From positions 1 to 20,481 of the forward strand of contig CALBSQ010000274.1 in the NCBI GenBank assembly GCA_937967325.1: DNA of 20,481 nucleotides. Direction: 5' to 3'. Source of the DNA: an uncultured Chloroflexota bacterium (lineage in GTDB: Bacteria; Chloroflexota; UBA4733). This document shows positions 1-7,479 of the stretch, one piece after another (within the stretch, counting starts at the first letter, position 1; each line of letters starts with the position of its first letter). The translations under genes were made by a program, and so were the position numbers. Under the pieces are notes generated by a model that was not told the DNA's origin, made no database searches, and was given only the letters and a program-made list of their open reading frames with translations.

Positions 1-2
1 CC

Positions 3-1265
3 AAGCTGGCGGACCACCTGGAGGACGCCATGGGCGCTTTCCAGCGCCACTGGACCATCCACTGGTGTAGCTGGGCCGACGAGGGGGATGCACACCCGGC
101 AAGACGGGCATTCGCAGCCATGACGGGTCTGGAGGGACGAGACGCCGAGCAAGCGTTCGCCAAGCTCATCGACGGCGAAGAGACGATCCTCACCCGCATG
201 ATCGATGGCCTCGACGCTTTGGCGCACAGCGCGGCCGCTGTGCCGGAGCTGGCCGCGCTCGTAACTGAGAGGCCGTCGGGCGTCTGGTCGCAGATCGAGC
301 AGATGCGGGAGGCGGCCGGCTTTCGGGAGCAGATGGCCGCCTTCCTGGAGCAGTTTGGCGACCATATGGGCATGGGCTACGGCTCGTCGTCGACGCTGAA
401 GCGACCGACCTGGCGTCAAGATCCGGCGCAGGTGCTGGCGATGACTGCGCCCTATATGCAGCCGGGCGCCGAGTCGCCAACTTCGGCGCGCTCGCGCGCC
501 AGAGCGGAGCGGGAGGCCCGCGTCGAGCGGTTCTGCGCGGCCTGCGACGATTCGGCCAAGGTGGCCGAGTTCCGCCGCTGGCTGCCGGTCGCCCGCTGGG
601 AGGCCAGGGCGCTCGAGGAGCACAACTACTGGATCGACCAGGTCGCCTACGGCCAGCTCCGGACCGCGATCGATACGGCAGGTCGCTGGCTCGTCAACCA
701 GGGTAGTGTCACTGAGGTGAATGACATCTTCTGGCTGCACATGACCGAAATTGGGGAGGCGTTGCGATCCCCGACCCCGGAATCGCAGGTCGCGCTGATC
801 TCCGAGCGCAAGGCCGAGGCCGAAGCGCGCCAGGGTCAAACGCCGCCTCCGCTGCTGGGCACGCCGCGGGCTCAGCTCGACCCGCGGCCACCGCTCAAAG
901 ACGAGGTGACGCCGGGGAACCCCGAAGGCGGAACGATCGTGAGCGGCACCGGCGCGAGCGCCGGACGCCATCGCGGTCGTGCCCGCGTCGTGCCGGTGAC
1001 GACGGCGGTCCCGCTCGTCGAGCCGGGCGACGTCCTGGTCGCCGTCAACGCCGGGCCGGCCTGGACGCCGATCTTCCCGACGCTGGGAGGGCTGGTGCTC
1101 GATGAAGGCGCCTTCACGCAGCACGCCGCCACCAGCGCGCGGGAGTATGGCGTGCCCGCGGTTATTCACGCACGTGGCGCGACCCGCCGCATCCCCGACG
1201 GAGCCTGGGTTGTGGTCGACGGCGAAGCCGGCACGGTCGAGATCGAGCGGCCGGACCGGAACTGA
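3..1265 (+). CDS. PEP-utilising enzyme, C-terminal part (5' end outside window)
   Basis: The reading frame is already open at base 3, so the gene enters the window from the left; the ATG at 30 is internal. About 420 residues are visible. The last ~110 form a PEP-utiliser mobile (phosphohistidine) domain: a GxxxSGTGASAG entry segment, an EPGDVLVA strand, and the signature GAFTQHAATSAREYGVPAV. The His codon at 1122-1124 is in the position of the phosphorylated histidine of PEP synthase and rifampicin phosphotransferase. The helical part before it (ARxExRxLEEHNYWID; a DIFWL segment) resembles the linker of PEP synthase/Rph-like proteins. In that family the mobile domain carries phosphate between an ATP-grasp domain and the substrate site. 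The ATP-grasp domain, if present, is upstream, so the substrate cannot be decided here. It ends 5 bases from the convergent gene at 1271. Confidence 0.85.
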   Translation, partial: KLADHLEDAMGAFQRHWTIHWCSWADEGDAHPARRAFAAMTGLEGRDAEQAFAKLIDGEETILTRMIDGLDALAHSAAAVPELAALVTERPSGVWSQIEQMREAAGFREQMAAFLEQFGDHMGMGYGSSSTLKRPTWRQDPAQVLAMTAPYMQPGAESPTSARSRARAEREARVERFCAACDDSAKVAEFRRWLPVARWEARALEEHNYWIDQVAYGQLRTAIDTAGRWLVNQGSVTEVNDIFWLHMTEIGEALRSPTPESQVALISERKAEAEARQGQTPPPLLGTPRAQLDPRPPLKDEVTPGNPEGGTIVSGTGASAGRHRGRARVVPVTTAVPLVEPGDVLVAVNAGPAWTPIFPTLGGLVLDEGAFTQHAATSAREYGVPAVIHARGATRRIPDGAWVVVDGEAGTVEIERPDRN

Positions 1266-1270
1266 CCGTC

Positions 1271-1555
1271 CTACGATGCGGCCAGGAGCACGGGAGTACG
1301 AGCTAGCCGTCGAAGATGGGCACGAAGTTGCTTCTCGGTCCAGACCCCGTCATCGTACTCCGCCAACTCGCCGACGATGCTGTACACTCGTCGGCGGCTC
1401 TCCTGGTCTACGGTGAGCTCGTCGAGTGGAGTGAGTACGTGCGCCGTGAACCAATGATCGAAGTCCACGAGCGAGCACTGACCATCCGCGTAGGCCAGCA
1501 GCTGATCGCGCAGTGACCGGTCCAGGTTGGACTGGCCGTACGTGACGTCCCCCAT
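1271..1555 (-). CDS. small conserved hypothetical protein (FxxW / AEYxxGxWTExxLR type)
   Basis: A 94-residue protein with a central LRDQLLAYADGQCSLVDFDHWF segment (shown here to position, about residues 15-36) and a later LAEYDDGVWTEKQLRAHL helix. This arrangement (an LxxFLxGxxSLxDFxxW helix pair, then LAEYxxGxWTExELR) is a recurring soluble small-protein type that I recall from Chloroflexota and Cyanobacteria genomes without a known function. The start is an ATG at 1555. It is acidic, has no membrane segment and no signal peptide. Its start lies head-to-head with the plus-strand small gene and overlaps it if that gene uses its most upstream ATG. Assignment is from remembered family style, not a search. 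Confidence 0.65.
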   Translation of the reverse strand: MGDVTYGQSNLDRSLRDQLLAYADGQCSLVDFDHWFTAHVLTPLDELTVDQESRRRVYSIVGELAEYDDGVWTEKQLRAHLRRLARTPVLLAAS

Positions 1556-2078
1556 CTACGTCTCCGCCTCCGAACTCCGGCGCATGTTCAACGATGCGCA
1601 CATTCTCGAGCGCGCCACCGCTGGTGAGCTTATCGAAGATGTTACCAGAAGTAGCCACCTCTCTCGGGCGGCGGCCCACCGCGCAGAGCAGCAGTACTGT
1701 ACTCATAGCGAGATTGTGGTGTACTGTGACTGGAGCGGCCGGCGGCTAGCCATCTGCCATTGGTATATGCGGGGAGGACGGATCGGCGGCAGTGGCAGGC
1801 CGGATCCGACATGGCTCTCCCTCGGGAACGCGGTCTATGCACTGGCACGATTCCCCCGAATGCGAGTATCGCAATCGGATGTCCTGGAGGAGATCATCCA
1901 TGCGCGGTCGGGCGACCTCCAGGGCTACGGCGTGCGAGAGGAACTCTGCGTCAGCCGCGCTTCCAGTGTCGCCACCCGCTCGCGCAGGAGTTCGCTGTTA
2001 CAGCCGGCGCGCCAGGAACGCCATGACCTCGGCGCGCATGGCGGCCGTCTCGAAGTGGCCCGTGTCGTACCGCAGTAG
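1527..2078 (+). CDS. small conserved hypothetical protein with GGSGRPDP motif, C-terminal extension doubtful
   Basis: Residues ~5-100 match a small-protein pattern I recall from high-GC Chloroflexota: SxxELRRMFND, then CTHSEIVVYCDWSGRRLA, then IGGSGRPDPTWL and NAVYAL. Members usually stop soon after the PDP motif, at about 90-110 residues. Here the frame continues ~75 residues into low-quality, Ser/Arg-rich sequence that runs antisense over the 3' end of the hydrolase at 1998. A lost stop codon or a frameshift near 1850-1900 is therefore likely. The start is uncertain: ATG 1527 overlaps the divergent gene by 29 bases, while ATG 1584 avoids the overlap but would cut the SxxELRRM segment. Function unknown. 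Confidence 0.5.
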   Translation: MDWPYVTSPIYVSASELRRMFNDAHILERATAGELIEDVTRSSHLSRAAAHRAEQQYCTHSEIVVYCDWSGRRLAICHWYMRGGRIGGSGRPDPTWLSLGNAVYALARFPRMRVSQSDVLEEIIHARSGDLQGYGVREELCVSRASSVATRSRRSSLLQPARQERHDLGAHGGRLEVARVVPQ

Positions 2079-2909
2079 CGTCCAGGACTCCGGCGCGCCT
2101 TGCTGCGCATAGACCTGTCGGAGCGCCGCGTCGATGCGGTCGAGCCCGGCCGGCGGCGTCAGGCGGTCGTAGATGCCGGCCAGCGAGAGATGCGGACGAG
2201 GGGCAATGAGGGCGTTGATGTCGGACGTGGAAAAGTGCTTCAACAGCCCCGGCACGTAGTAGTAGATGCCGTGGCCGTCCAGGCCGCGCGAGTCGATCAG
2301 CGCCTGAAAATCGGTCAGGCAGCAGAGGTCGATACAGACCTTCACGCGCTCGTCGAGCGCGGCCAGCCACCAGGCCATGGTACTCCCCATAGAGAGGCCA
2401 AGGGTGGCGATGCGGGCCGCGTCGACATCCTCGCGGGTCACCAGATAGTCGACGGCGCGCAGGCTGTCGTAGACCATCATGCCCCAGAGCACCTGCCCGT
2501 TCCAGAGCATGTGCTTGAAGAGCTCGGATTCCGTCCGTCCGCGTCGCTCCCCAAACAGCCAGAAGTCGAGCGCAAGCGCCGCGTAGCCACGAGCGGTGAG
2601 CGCATCGGCATACGCCGTCCGTTGCAGGGCCGACCGTCCGGTTAGGAGCTCATCCTTGCCGAGCACGTAGTCCCCCCCGTGCGCGTGGTGGTAGAGCACG
2701 ACCGGCAGGCGCCCCGTCGGCGACCGTGGCCGCACGAAATACGCGGGAACCGGCTCGATGCCGTTCAGGTCGAGGAGCAGCCTCTCCAGGATGTAGCCCT
2801 CGCGGTCCTCCTCTGCCACCTTTGCCACGTGTAGTGGGCGAGACCGCTCCGGGAGGTCGCCAAGCAAGGCATACAGTTGTTGGCGACGTTGCTCGAGGTG
2901 AACGCTCAC
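1998..2909 (-). CDS. alpha/beta hydrolase (dienelactone hydrolase / acetyl-esterase-like)
   Basis: A 303-residue cytoplasmic alpha/beta hydrolase with no signal peptide. The strand order and motifs are complete: PVVLYHHAHGG (residues ~69-79, oxyanion-hole strand), ALDFWLFGERRG (~114-124), nucleophile elbow GLSMGS with Ser173, the acid in GIYDRLTP (Asp248), and catalytic His in DTGHFE (His285). The overall layout resembles the abhydrolase_7/DLH group acting on acyl or sugar esters; the substrate cannot be read from sequence. Translation starts at GTG 2909; no closer ATG exists in frame and an in-frame stop lies ~42 bases upstream. It follows the 67-aa membrane protein by 42 bases on the same strand and may be its last operon partner, although a hairpin lies between them. 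Confidence 0.88.
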   Translation of the reverse strand: MSVHLEQRRQQLYALLGDLPERSRPLHVAKVAEEDREGYILERLLLDLNGIEPVPAYFVRPRSPTGRLPVVLYHHAHGGDYVLGKDELLTGRSALQRTAYADALTARGYAALALDFWLFGERRGRTESELFKHMLWNGQVLWGMMVYDSLRAVDYLVTREDVDAARIATLGLSMGSTMAWWLAALDERVKVCIDLCCLTDFQALIDSRGLDGHGIYYYVPGLLKHFSTSDINALIAPRPHLSLAGIYDRLTPPAGLDRIDAALRQVYAQQGAPESWTLLRYDTGHFETAAMRAEVMAFLARRL

Positions 2910-2938
2910 AGCCTGTTTATCACCACGCCGAACCAGCC

Positions 2939-2963
2939 AGTTCTCAAATGATCACTGAGAACT
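2939..2963 (-). other. hairpin overlapping a stop codon (8-bp arms)
   Basis: A perfect 8-bp inverted repeat, AGTTCTCA / TGAGAACT, with a 9-base loop. The TGA stop of the 67-aa membrane protein (2952-2954) lies in the loop. No T-tract follows on the minus strand, so it does not look like a standard intrinsic terminator. It could be an mRNA processing or stability element between the membrane protein and the hydrolase, or a chance palindrome. Confidence 0.4.
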
Positions 2964-3155
2964 ACGAGCGACCCGTTGAACTGATGCTCCTAAGAGGAAG
3001 ACGACTGCCAATGGCAGCAACCACCAGACTGGAATTTTGAGGTAGGCGAGCAGGGCTGTAGCGGCTAGGGCAATCACTACGCCCACCGCCACGGTCCAGT
3101 CGTCGCCCACAATGAAGTCGTACCAAAAGGCGAAGAAGCCAACAACGAAACGCAA
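2952..3155 (-). CDS. small two-helix membrane protein (YDFIVGDDW type)
   Basis: A 67-residue protein. A short leader (RFVVGFFAFWYDFIVGDDW) precedes two predicted membrane helices at about residues 20-38 and 42-60, joined by a KIPVWW turn. The start is TTG at 3155, supported by a very strong Shine-Dalgarno (AGAGGAGGA, 3161-3169) five bases upstream. It begins 26 bases after the stop of the FTR1-like membrane protein, so the two are almost certainly co-transcribed. The aromatic/acidic FxVGDDW segment in front of the first helix is of a kind I associate with accessory proteins next to COG4280-type membrane proteins. An accessory subunit is the natural guess; biochemical function unknown. Confidence 0.75.
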   Translation of the reverse strand: MRFVVGFFAFWYDFIVGDDWTVAVGVVIALAATALLAYLKIPVWWLLPLAVVFLLGASVQRVARSSQ

Positions 3156-3181
3156 CGGAGTCCTCCTCTTTCCTTCTCAGT

Positions 3182-3997
3182 TCAATGTGACGGCGCAGCG
3201 GCAGCCATCGGCAACGCGTGTCGGCGCCGAAGCAGAGCAACCATGGCAAACGAGCAGAGGAGGTAGAACACCAGGATGGGTAGGAGGGCGAGATCCTCGC
3301 CCGGCCACGGGCCGGCGGCTACACCGGGTTGGACCTTTGCGGCGACCCCCTCGGCGCCCCAGAACGTACCAAAGGTCGACAGCAACGCGCCAACCGCGTA
3401 CTTCAGCGCATTTTCGGGTACGCGGCTAAGCGGTTCGTGAACAAGGACACCGGCCAATCCGACCAATGTGATGGCCGCCAGGGCGCCACCGGCCGCGAGA
3501 GGTATGCCCATTGCCCCAATCGCTTTATCGGTCGTTGCGGTACTGCCGAAGGTGATCACGATAAACGCAACCTCCAGGCCTTCCAGGAACACGCCTTTGA
3601 ATGAGAGGGTAAAGGCGTACCAATCCAAGCCCGCGCGCACCTCCATGCCCGCGGCACGAGCGGCGGCGATCTCCTTCTGGTACGTTGCGTCCTCGTCGTG
3701 CAACGCTTTGAAGCCGCCAGCGCGCAGAACGGCCTTCCGCAGCCATTGCAGCCCAAAGATAAGCAGCAGCGTACCCACGACAATCTGCAGAACGGGAAGC
3801 GGAAACCGAGTCACAGCAGGCCCCAGAATCGCCACAACCACAGCCAGCAGCGCGAGCGCGGCTACCACACCGATGTTGGTCGATCGCCAACCACGAGTTA
3901 CACCGAGCGCAAGGACGATCGTCAATGCCTCGACCATCTCCACACTGGAGGCGAGGAATGACGCGACCACCAGGGACACGATTCCGGTCGTAATCAT
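3182..3997 (-). CDS. FTR1/COG4280-like multi-pass membrane protein (putative cation transporter)
   Basis: 271 residues with about seven hydrophobic segments. Two ExxE motifs sit inside membrane helices: EMVE (20-23) in SSVEMVEALTIVLALG and EGLE (139-142) in GVFLEGLEVAFIV. In the FTR1 iron permease family, REGLE-type ExxE motifs bind the metal, and COG4280 predicted membrane proteins share this plan; metal ion transport is the likely role but the ion is unknown. A charged cytoplasmic or external loop (~92-122, KALHDEDATYQKEIAAARA) separates the halves. The start is ATG 3997 with GGGAGA five bases upstream. It heads an operon with the 67-aa membrane protein and has its own near-consensus promoter immediately downstream of chrB. 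Confidence 0.75.
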   Translation of the reverse strand: MITTGIVSLVVASFLASSVEMVEALTIVLALGVTRGWRSTNIGVVAALALLAVVVAILGPAVTRFPLPVLQIVVGTLLLIFGLQWLRKAVLRAGGFKALHDEDATYQKEIAAARAAGMEVRAGLDWYAFTLSFKGVFLEGLEVAFIVITFGSTATTDKAIGAMGIPLAAGGALAAITLVGLAGVLVHEPLSRVPENALKYAVGALLSTFGTFWGAEGVAAKVQPGVAAGPWPGEDLALLPILVFYLLCSFAMVALLRRRHALPMAAAAPSH

Positions 3998-4051
3998 GGT
4001 TGTCTCCCGTCTTGGCGGTGTACACCTGCTTCAACAGCACATCTGCACGTC

Positions 4052-4080
4052 ACTATAGGCCGACGCGCCGCCGGTGTCAA
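4052..4080 (-). promoter_or_regulatory. strong sigma-70-type promoter for the FTR1-like operon
   Basis: Reading the minus strand: TTGACA (4075-4080), a 17-base spacer, then TATAGT (4052-4057). The -35 is a perfect match and the -10 differs from TATAAT at one base. It lies 17 bases beyond the chrB stop codon and places the transcript start about 50 bases upstream of ATG 3997. The gene therefore does not depend on read-through from chrB. Confidence 0.75.
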
Positions 4081-4096
4081 GAAAACGAAGCTCGAA

Positions 4097-4753
4097 TTAC
4101 GCTTCGGTTGCGCCCCGTGCCTGACGCGAGCGGCGCGCTGTCTTAGCGGCAGCCAATTGCAGCGGTTCCGTCGCGGTGCTTGAAGCGGGCGCAGCGCCTT
4201 TCGACGTGTCCATGTCCTCGTCGCTCGAGGTGCGGCGGTAGACCTCCTCCTCGAAGCCGGCCAAGGCGTCCTGGCACCGTTCTAACCAGGCTTCCACCCC
4301 GCTTCGCCCGTCTGCCTTGAACCAGTCGCGTTCCTGGACCTGATCGAACCAGCGTCGGACCTTCTCCAGGTCCTGGCGGATCTCTTCTGCTTCCTCGAAC
4401 GTGTAGTTCTGCCGGAAGTGCTCGAACTCCACCTCTTTGATGAACTTGGTCTCGCACTCTTCGATGATCTCGGCATACTCCTTGTTGCGCAGCGCGCGAA
4501 AGGCCTCGATCGTCCTCGCTTCGTCGGCCGGACGCAGCTTGGGCACGTCGAACAGGGTGTACTCGCCGTCCATGACGGGAATGCGGGCGGCGATGCGCTC
4601 GAGATCAGTGGCCACGTGCCCCTGGCGTGGCAGGATACAGACGCACTGCTGCAGGTACAGTCCGCCGAGCCGCTTGAGCTCACGCCAGATGGCCACGCGC
4701 TTGCTTGCGGGTTCGGATGGGACACGGTAGACCAGGACCAGCCAGTGCATCAC
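4097..4753 (-). CDS. chrB: ChrB-like chromate resistance protein, N-terminal-domain type
   Basis: 218 residues. The N-terminus WLVLVYRVPSEPASKR (4-19), the WRELKRLGGLYLQQCVCILP block (~23-42) and the GEYTLFDVP strand (~82-90) match the ChrB N-terminal domain. A long charged helical stretch follows (~120-195: FRQNYTFEEAEEIRQDLEKV...). The C-terminus is a low-complexity Ala/Ser/Arg tail. The ChrB C-terminal domain, which is fused in two-domain family members, is absent. ChrB proteins are usually chromate-responsive regulators beside a chrA efflux gene; no chrA is in this window. The start is GTG 4753 or the adjacent ATG 4750; GAGAGG lies five or eight bases upstream. Cytoplasmic. Its place in front of a putative metal permease suggests a metal or redox stress context. 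Confidence 0.8.
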   Translation of the reverse strand: MMHWLVLVYRVPSEPASKRVAIWRELKRLGGLYLQQCVCILPRQGHVATDLERIAARIPVMDGEYTLFDVPKLRPADEARTIEAFRALRNKEYAEIIEECETKFIKEVEFEHFRQNYTFEEAEEIRQDLEKVRRWFDQVQERDWFKADGRSGVEAWLERCQDALAGFEEEVYRRTSSDEDMDTSKGAAPASSTATEPLQLAAAKTARRSRQARGATEA

Positions 4754-4822
4754 CTATCCCTCTCGTTGCTGATCGCGCCTATGCTTCCGCGGCACACCTG
4801 CACCGCACGGCGAGCTAGCGCC

Positions 4823-4845
4823 GATGTCGAGATTTGGGCGACATC
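4823..4845. other. small inverted repeat between chrB and the epimerase gene
   Basis: GATGTCG / CGACATC arms of 7 bp with a 9-base spacer, located 19-41 bases beyond the epimerase stop codon and 70-92 bases upstream of chrB. No T-tract follows on the minus strand. It could be an operator for chrB or a weak termination structure. Nothing else in the 110-base gap stands out. Confidence 0.3.
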
Positions 4846-4863
4846 TGGACGATGGCCGAACGC

Positions 4864-5991
4864 TCAGAATCGTCCATCGCGCGCTTCGAAGTGCGTGGGC
4901 TTGTCGAGGGTGCGGCCCGTCCCTTGTACCCAGTGCGCTACCCAGCGGATCATCTGGTCGAGCGGGATCCGCGGGTAGCCCAGCAGGCCATGGGCGCGCG
5001 CGGCGTTGCTGAGGAGCGCCGTGGGCGCTTCGGCGCCGGCGAACTCCGGCGGCGCGGTGTTCAGCAGCTCGGCGAAGCGCTGTGCCAGGTAGCGGATCGA
5101 CACGGTTTCCGGGCCGGTAACGTTGAGCGCTTCCGGCGGCGAGGCGCAGAGGGTGAGCGCGCGCAGGGCGGCGGCATTGGCGTCGCCCTGCCAGATGACG
5201 TTGACGTTGCCCATGGTCAAGTCCACCGGCTGGCCGTCCCTGACGCGTGTGGCCACGTCGAGCAGAATGCCGTAGCGCAGGTCAATGGCGTAGTTCAATC
5301 GAAAGAGGGTGACCGGCGTGCCATTGCGCAATGAGAAATACTCGAAGGTGCGCTCGCGTCCCAGGCAGGACTGGGCATAGTCACCAATGGGGGCGGCAGG
5401 CGTTTGCTCGGTGGCGCCCCCTGAGGTTACGGCGGTCAGCGGATAGACGTTGCCGGTGGAGAAAACGACGATGCGCGAGTCCTTGTAGCGCCGGGCGACG
5501 TGTGCGGGCACGACGGTATTCATAGCCCACGTCAGCGCCTCCGCGCCGGTCGAGCCGAACTTGCGCCCCGCCATGAAGATCACGTTGGCCGCGTCGGGCA
5601 GCCTCTGCACGGCGTCCTGGTCGAGCAGGTCACAGGGAAGCGTCTCCACTCCGTGAGCATGCAGCGTCCGCTCCAGCCCGGCATCGGAAAAACGCGAGAC
5701 GCCCATCACTCGGGCACGAAGCCCACCCGCCTCCACCGCCCGGCGCGCCAGCCGGGCGAGCGTCGGGCCCATTTTGCCGCCCACGCCCAGAATCGCCAGG
5801 TCACCATCGCAGGCAGCCAGGGCGGCGATCACCTCCGGTGTTGGGGACGTCATGAGGTCGTCCAGTTCGGCCTCGTCCACGATAACGTCGGGGAGCGGCG
5901 TTCCGCGCCCCTCAGCTACCGCCGTTCTGCGAGACGCGTCTCGCGCCTCCGCCTTCGCCTGCTCGACATCCGCGTTCACTTGGCTAGCCAT
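4864..5991 (-). CDS. NAD(P)-dependent epimerase/dehydratase family protein (SDR fold)
   Basis: 375 residues from ATG 5991. That start overlaps the end of the upstream aldolase gene by 16 bases; the frame is open further upstream, but only as out-of-frame aldolase sequence. After a ~60-residue charged leader there is a Rossmann strand with GVGGKMG (69-75) for NAD(P). Then come NVIFMAGRKFG (~136-146), FSTGNVYP (~177-184, the usual Ser/Thr site) and GDYAQSCLGRE (203-213). The catalytic YxxxK reads Tyr205-xxx-Cys209, so the lysine of classical extended SDRs is missing. The C-terminal half carries VNVIWQGDANAAAL and ALNVTGPE segments, as in sugar-nucleotide epimerase-like proteins. Coupling with the aldolase suggests a shared carbohydrate or sugar-acid pathway. 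Confidence 0.85.
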   Translation of the reverse strand: MASQVNADVEQAKAEARDASRRTAVAEGRGTPLPDVIVDEAELDDLMTSPTPEVIAALAACDGDLAILGVGGKMGPTLARLARRAVEAGGLRARVMGVSRFSDAGLERTLHAHGVETLPCDLLDQDAVQRLPDAANVIFMAGRKFGSTGAEALTWAMNTVVPAHVARRYKDSRIVVFSTGNVYPLTAVTSGGATEQTPAAPIGDYAQSCLGRERTFEYFSLRNGTPVTLFRLNYAIDLRYGILLDVATRVRDGQPVDLTMGNVNVIWQGDANAAALRALTLCASPPEALNVTGPETVSIRYLAQRFAELLNTAPPEFAGAEAPTALLSNAARAHGLLGYPRIPLDQMIRWVAHWVQGTGRTLDKPTHFEARDGRF

Positions 5992-7049
5992 TCGTCCAGG
6001 TGCTCCGCTACAAAGGCATCGTCGCTCAACTCTGGGTAGGCAATGCAGACGCGATCGATCTCCTCCATCTGCCCGGCCGACAGCTCCTCGCGCGGGTCGA
6101 GGCACCATCGGCCTTGTAACAGCCCTTGCCGTCGCAAGATCTCGTGCAGTCCGGCGATGCAGCCGGCGAAGTCGTTAGCGGCGTCGAACAGCGCGGCGTT
6201 GGCGTCGGTGAGCTCCGTCCCGAGCCGCAGGAGCTCCAATGGGACGCTACCTTGGACGGCGACGGCGTGGGCCTGCTCGAGCAGCTCCACCGCCCGCCTG
6301 GTCCAGACCGCCCACTGGCCCAGCAGACCGCCGACAAAGCGCAGCTCGACGCATCGTTGGCCCCTGCGGAGCCGGTACGGCTCCAGCAGGTCGCCGACGA
6401 TGTGGTCGTCGTTGCCGGTGTAGAGGGCAATGTCGCCGGCGCGCCAGGACTCCGCAACACCGCGCACGACATCCAGCGTCCAGTACCGGTTGAAGGGCGC
6501 CACCTTGATCGCGACGACCTGCTCGATCTCGGAGAACCGGCGCCAGAAGCTGCGCGACAGCGTTCGACCACCCACGGCCGGCTGGAGATAGAAGCCGAAG
6601 AGCGGCATGACCTTGGCGACTTCCGCACAATGCAGCAGCAGCGCATCCTCGCTAGCGCCTGCCAGTGCTCCCAGGCCCAGCAGTCCCACGTCGTAGCCGA
6701 GCGACACCGCCAGCTCAGCCTCCGCCACCGCTTGCGCTGTCTGCCCAATCAGACCGGCGACCATCACCGGCCGGACCCCAGCCTTCCATTCGCACTCGCG
6801 TGCTACCTCCGCGGCCAGTTTCAGGACCGGGGCGTAGAGGCCGACCTTAGGATCGTGAATCGCGAACTGGGTGGAGTGGACGCCCACGGCGACGCCACCA
6901 GCGCCGGCATCCAGATAATAGCGGGTCAGCGCCCGCTGCCGCCGCTCGTCCAGCTTCCGATCGGGGGTAAGCGCCAACGGGTGAGCAGGGATGACCATTC
7001 CCCGTTGCAGCATTTCCGCAAGGCCCTCCCGTAGGATCGCCCCAGCCAC
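5976..7049 (-). CDS. dihydrodipicolinate synthase-family (DapA-like) aldolase/lyase
   Basis: 357 residues with a TIM-barrel of the class I pyruvate-aldolase (DHDPS/NAL) type. VIPAHPLALTPDRKLDE (~19-35) is the family's opening strand. GVAVGVHSTQ (~52-61) replaces the usual G-T-GE phosphate/carboxylate loop. FYLQPAVGG carries Tyr154, and VVAIKVAPFNRY carries the Schiff-base Lys182. It is about 60 residues longer than true DapA, with a C-terminal helical extension. True lysine biosynthesis is unlikely; relatives cleave or dehydrate sugar acids. The start is GTG 7049, with GGAGGT (7054-7059) four bases upstream. Overlap with the epimerase-like gene marks a two-gene operon. Confidence 0.87.
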   Translation of the reverse strand: MAGAILREGLAEMLQRGMVIPAHPLALTPDRKLDERRQRALTRYYLDAGAGGVAVGVHSTQFAIHDPKVGLYAPVLKLAAEVARECEWKAGVRPVMVAGLIGQTAQAVAEAELAVSLGYDVGLLGLGALAGASEDALLLHCAEVAKVMPLFGFYLQPAVGGRTLSRSFWRRFSEIEQVVAIKVAPFNRYWTLDVVRGVAESWRAGDIALYTGNDDHIVGDLLEPYRLRRGQRCVELRFVGGLLGQWAVWTRRAVELLEQAHAVAVQGSVPLELLRLGTELTDANAALFDAANDFAGCIAGLHEILRRQGLLQGRWCLDPREELSAGQMEEIDRVCIAYPELSDDAFVAEHLDEWLAK

Positions 7050-7103
7050 ATCTACCTCCGCCGTCTACCTCGTTCGGCACAGAGTACACCATGGCCGGCG
7101 TTC

Positions 7104-7478
7104 ATGGACGGTGTGAGCGAAGGCCGACGGACACCACGATCGCTACCAGCTTCGCCCAACCGGGGTTACGGTCGTCGCGAGCGGTTGGCCCTATTCAATC
7201 CTGGCGAACGGGCCGCGATCAATGTGGCACTTGAACATAGGGATTGGGCATTACTTCTGGATGACTGGCGTCCGTACGAGGAAGCGGCTCGGCAGGGGCT
7301 GCGCGTCCTTTGCAGTCCGCTCCTGGTAGTCAGCTTGCTTCGAGACGGAATCCTAGATAGCTCGCTGGCTGTCAGGTTGCTAGCCGACCTAGCAGCACGA
7401 GGTACCATCAGTCCACGCCTTATGCGGTTAGGCTTGGATGGGCTAGCGACTCTTCGTGCGGAACAGAGAGGCTCGTAG
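7104..7478 (+). pseudogene. PIN-domain (VapC/DUF3368-like) protein, N-terminally truncated
   Basis: Residues ~28-80 match the second half of a PIN-domain nuclease: ALFNPGERAAINVAL, then WALLLDDWRPYEEAARQGL (the conserved acidic DD with the ReaAr helix), then VLCSPLLVVSLLRDGIL. The first half of the fold, including the first catalytic Asp (usual form VVDxSVLIN), is missing. Only 54 bases separate this frame from the divergent aldolase start, so the N-terminus has been deleted and not merely shifted in frame. The first ~27 residues look like read-through of non-coding sequence. Nuclease activity is unlikely. The stop is one base before the ATG of the ribbon-helix-helix gene, the spacing of a toxin-antitoxin-like operon. 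Confidence 0.6.
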
Positions 7479-7479
7479 C

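Noticed and set aside
1925..2000. Minus-strand string NSELLRERVATLEARLTQSSS, similar to the coiled-coil N-terminus of IS66-type transposases.
   Set aside because: It has no start of its own, is preceded by out-of-frame hydrolase sequence and ends at a stop after ~25 residues. No further IS66 sequence or terminal repeats follow, so it is too short to call.
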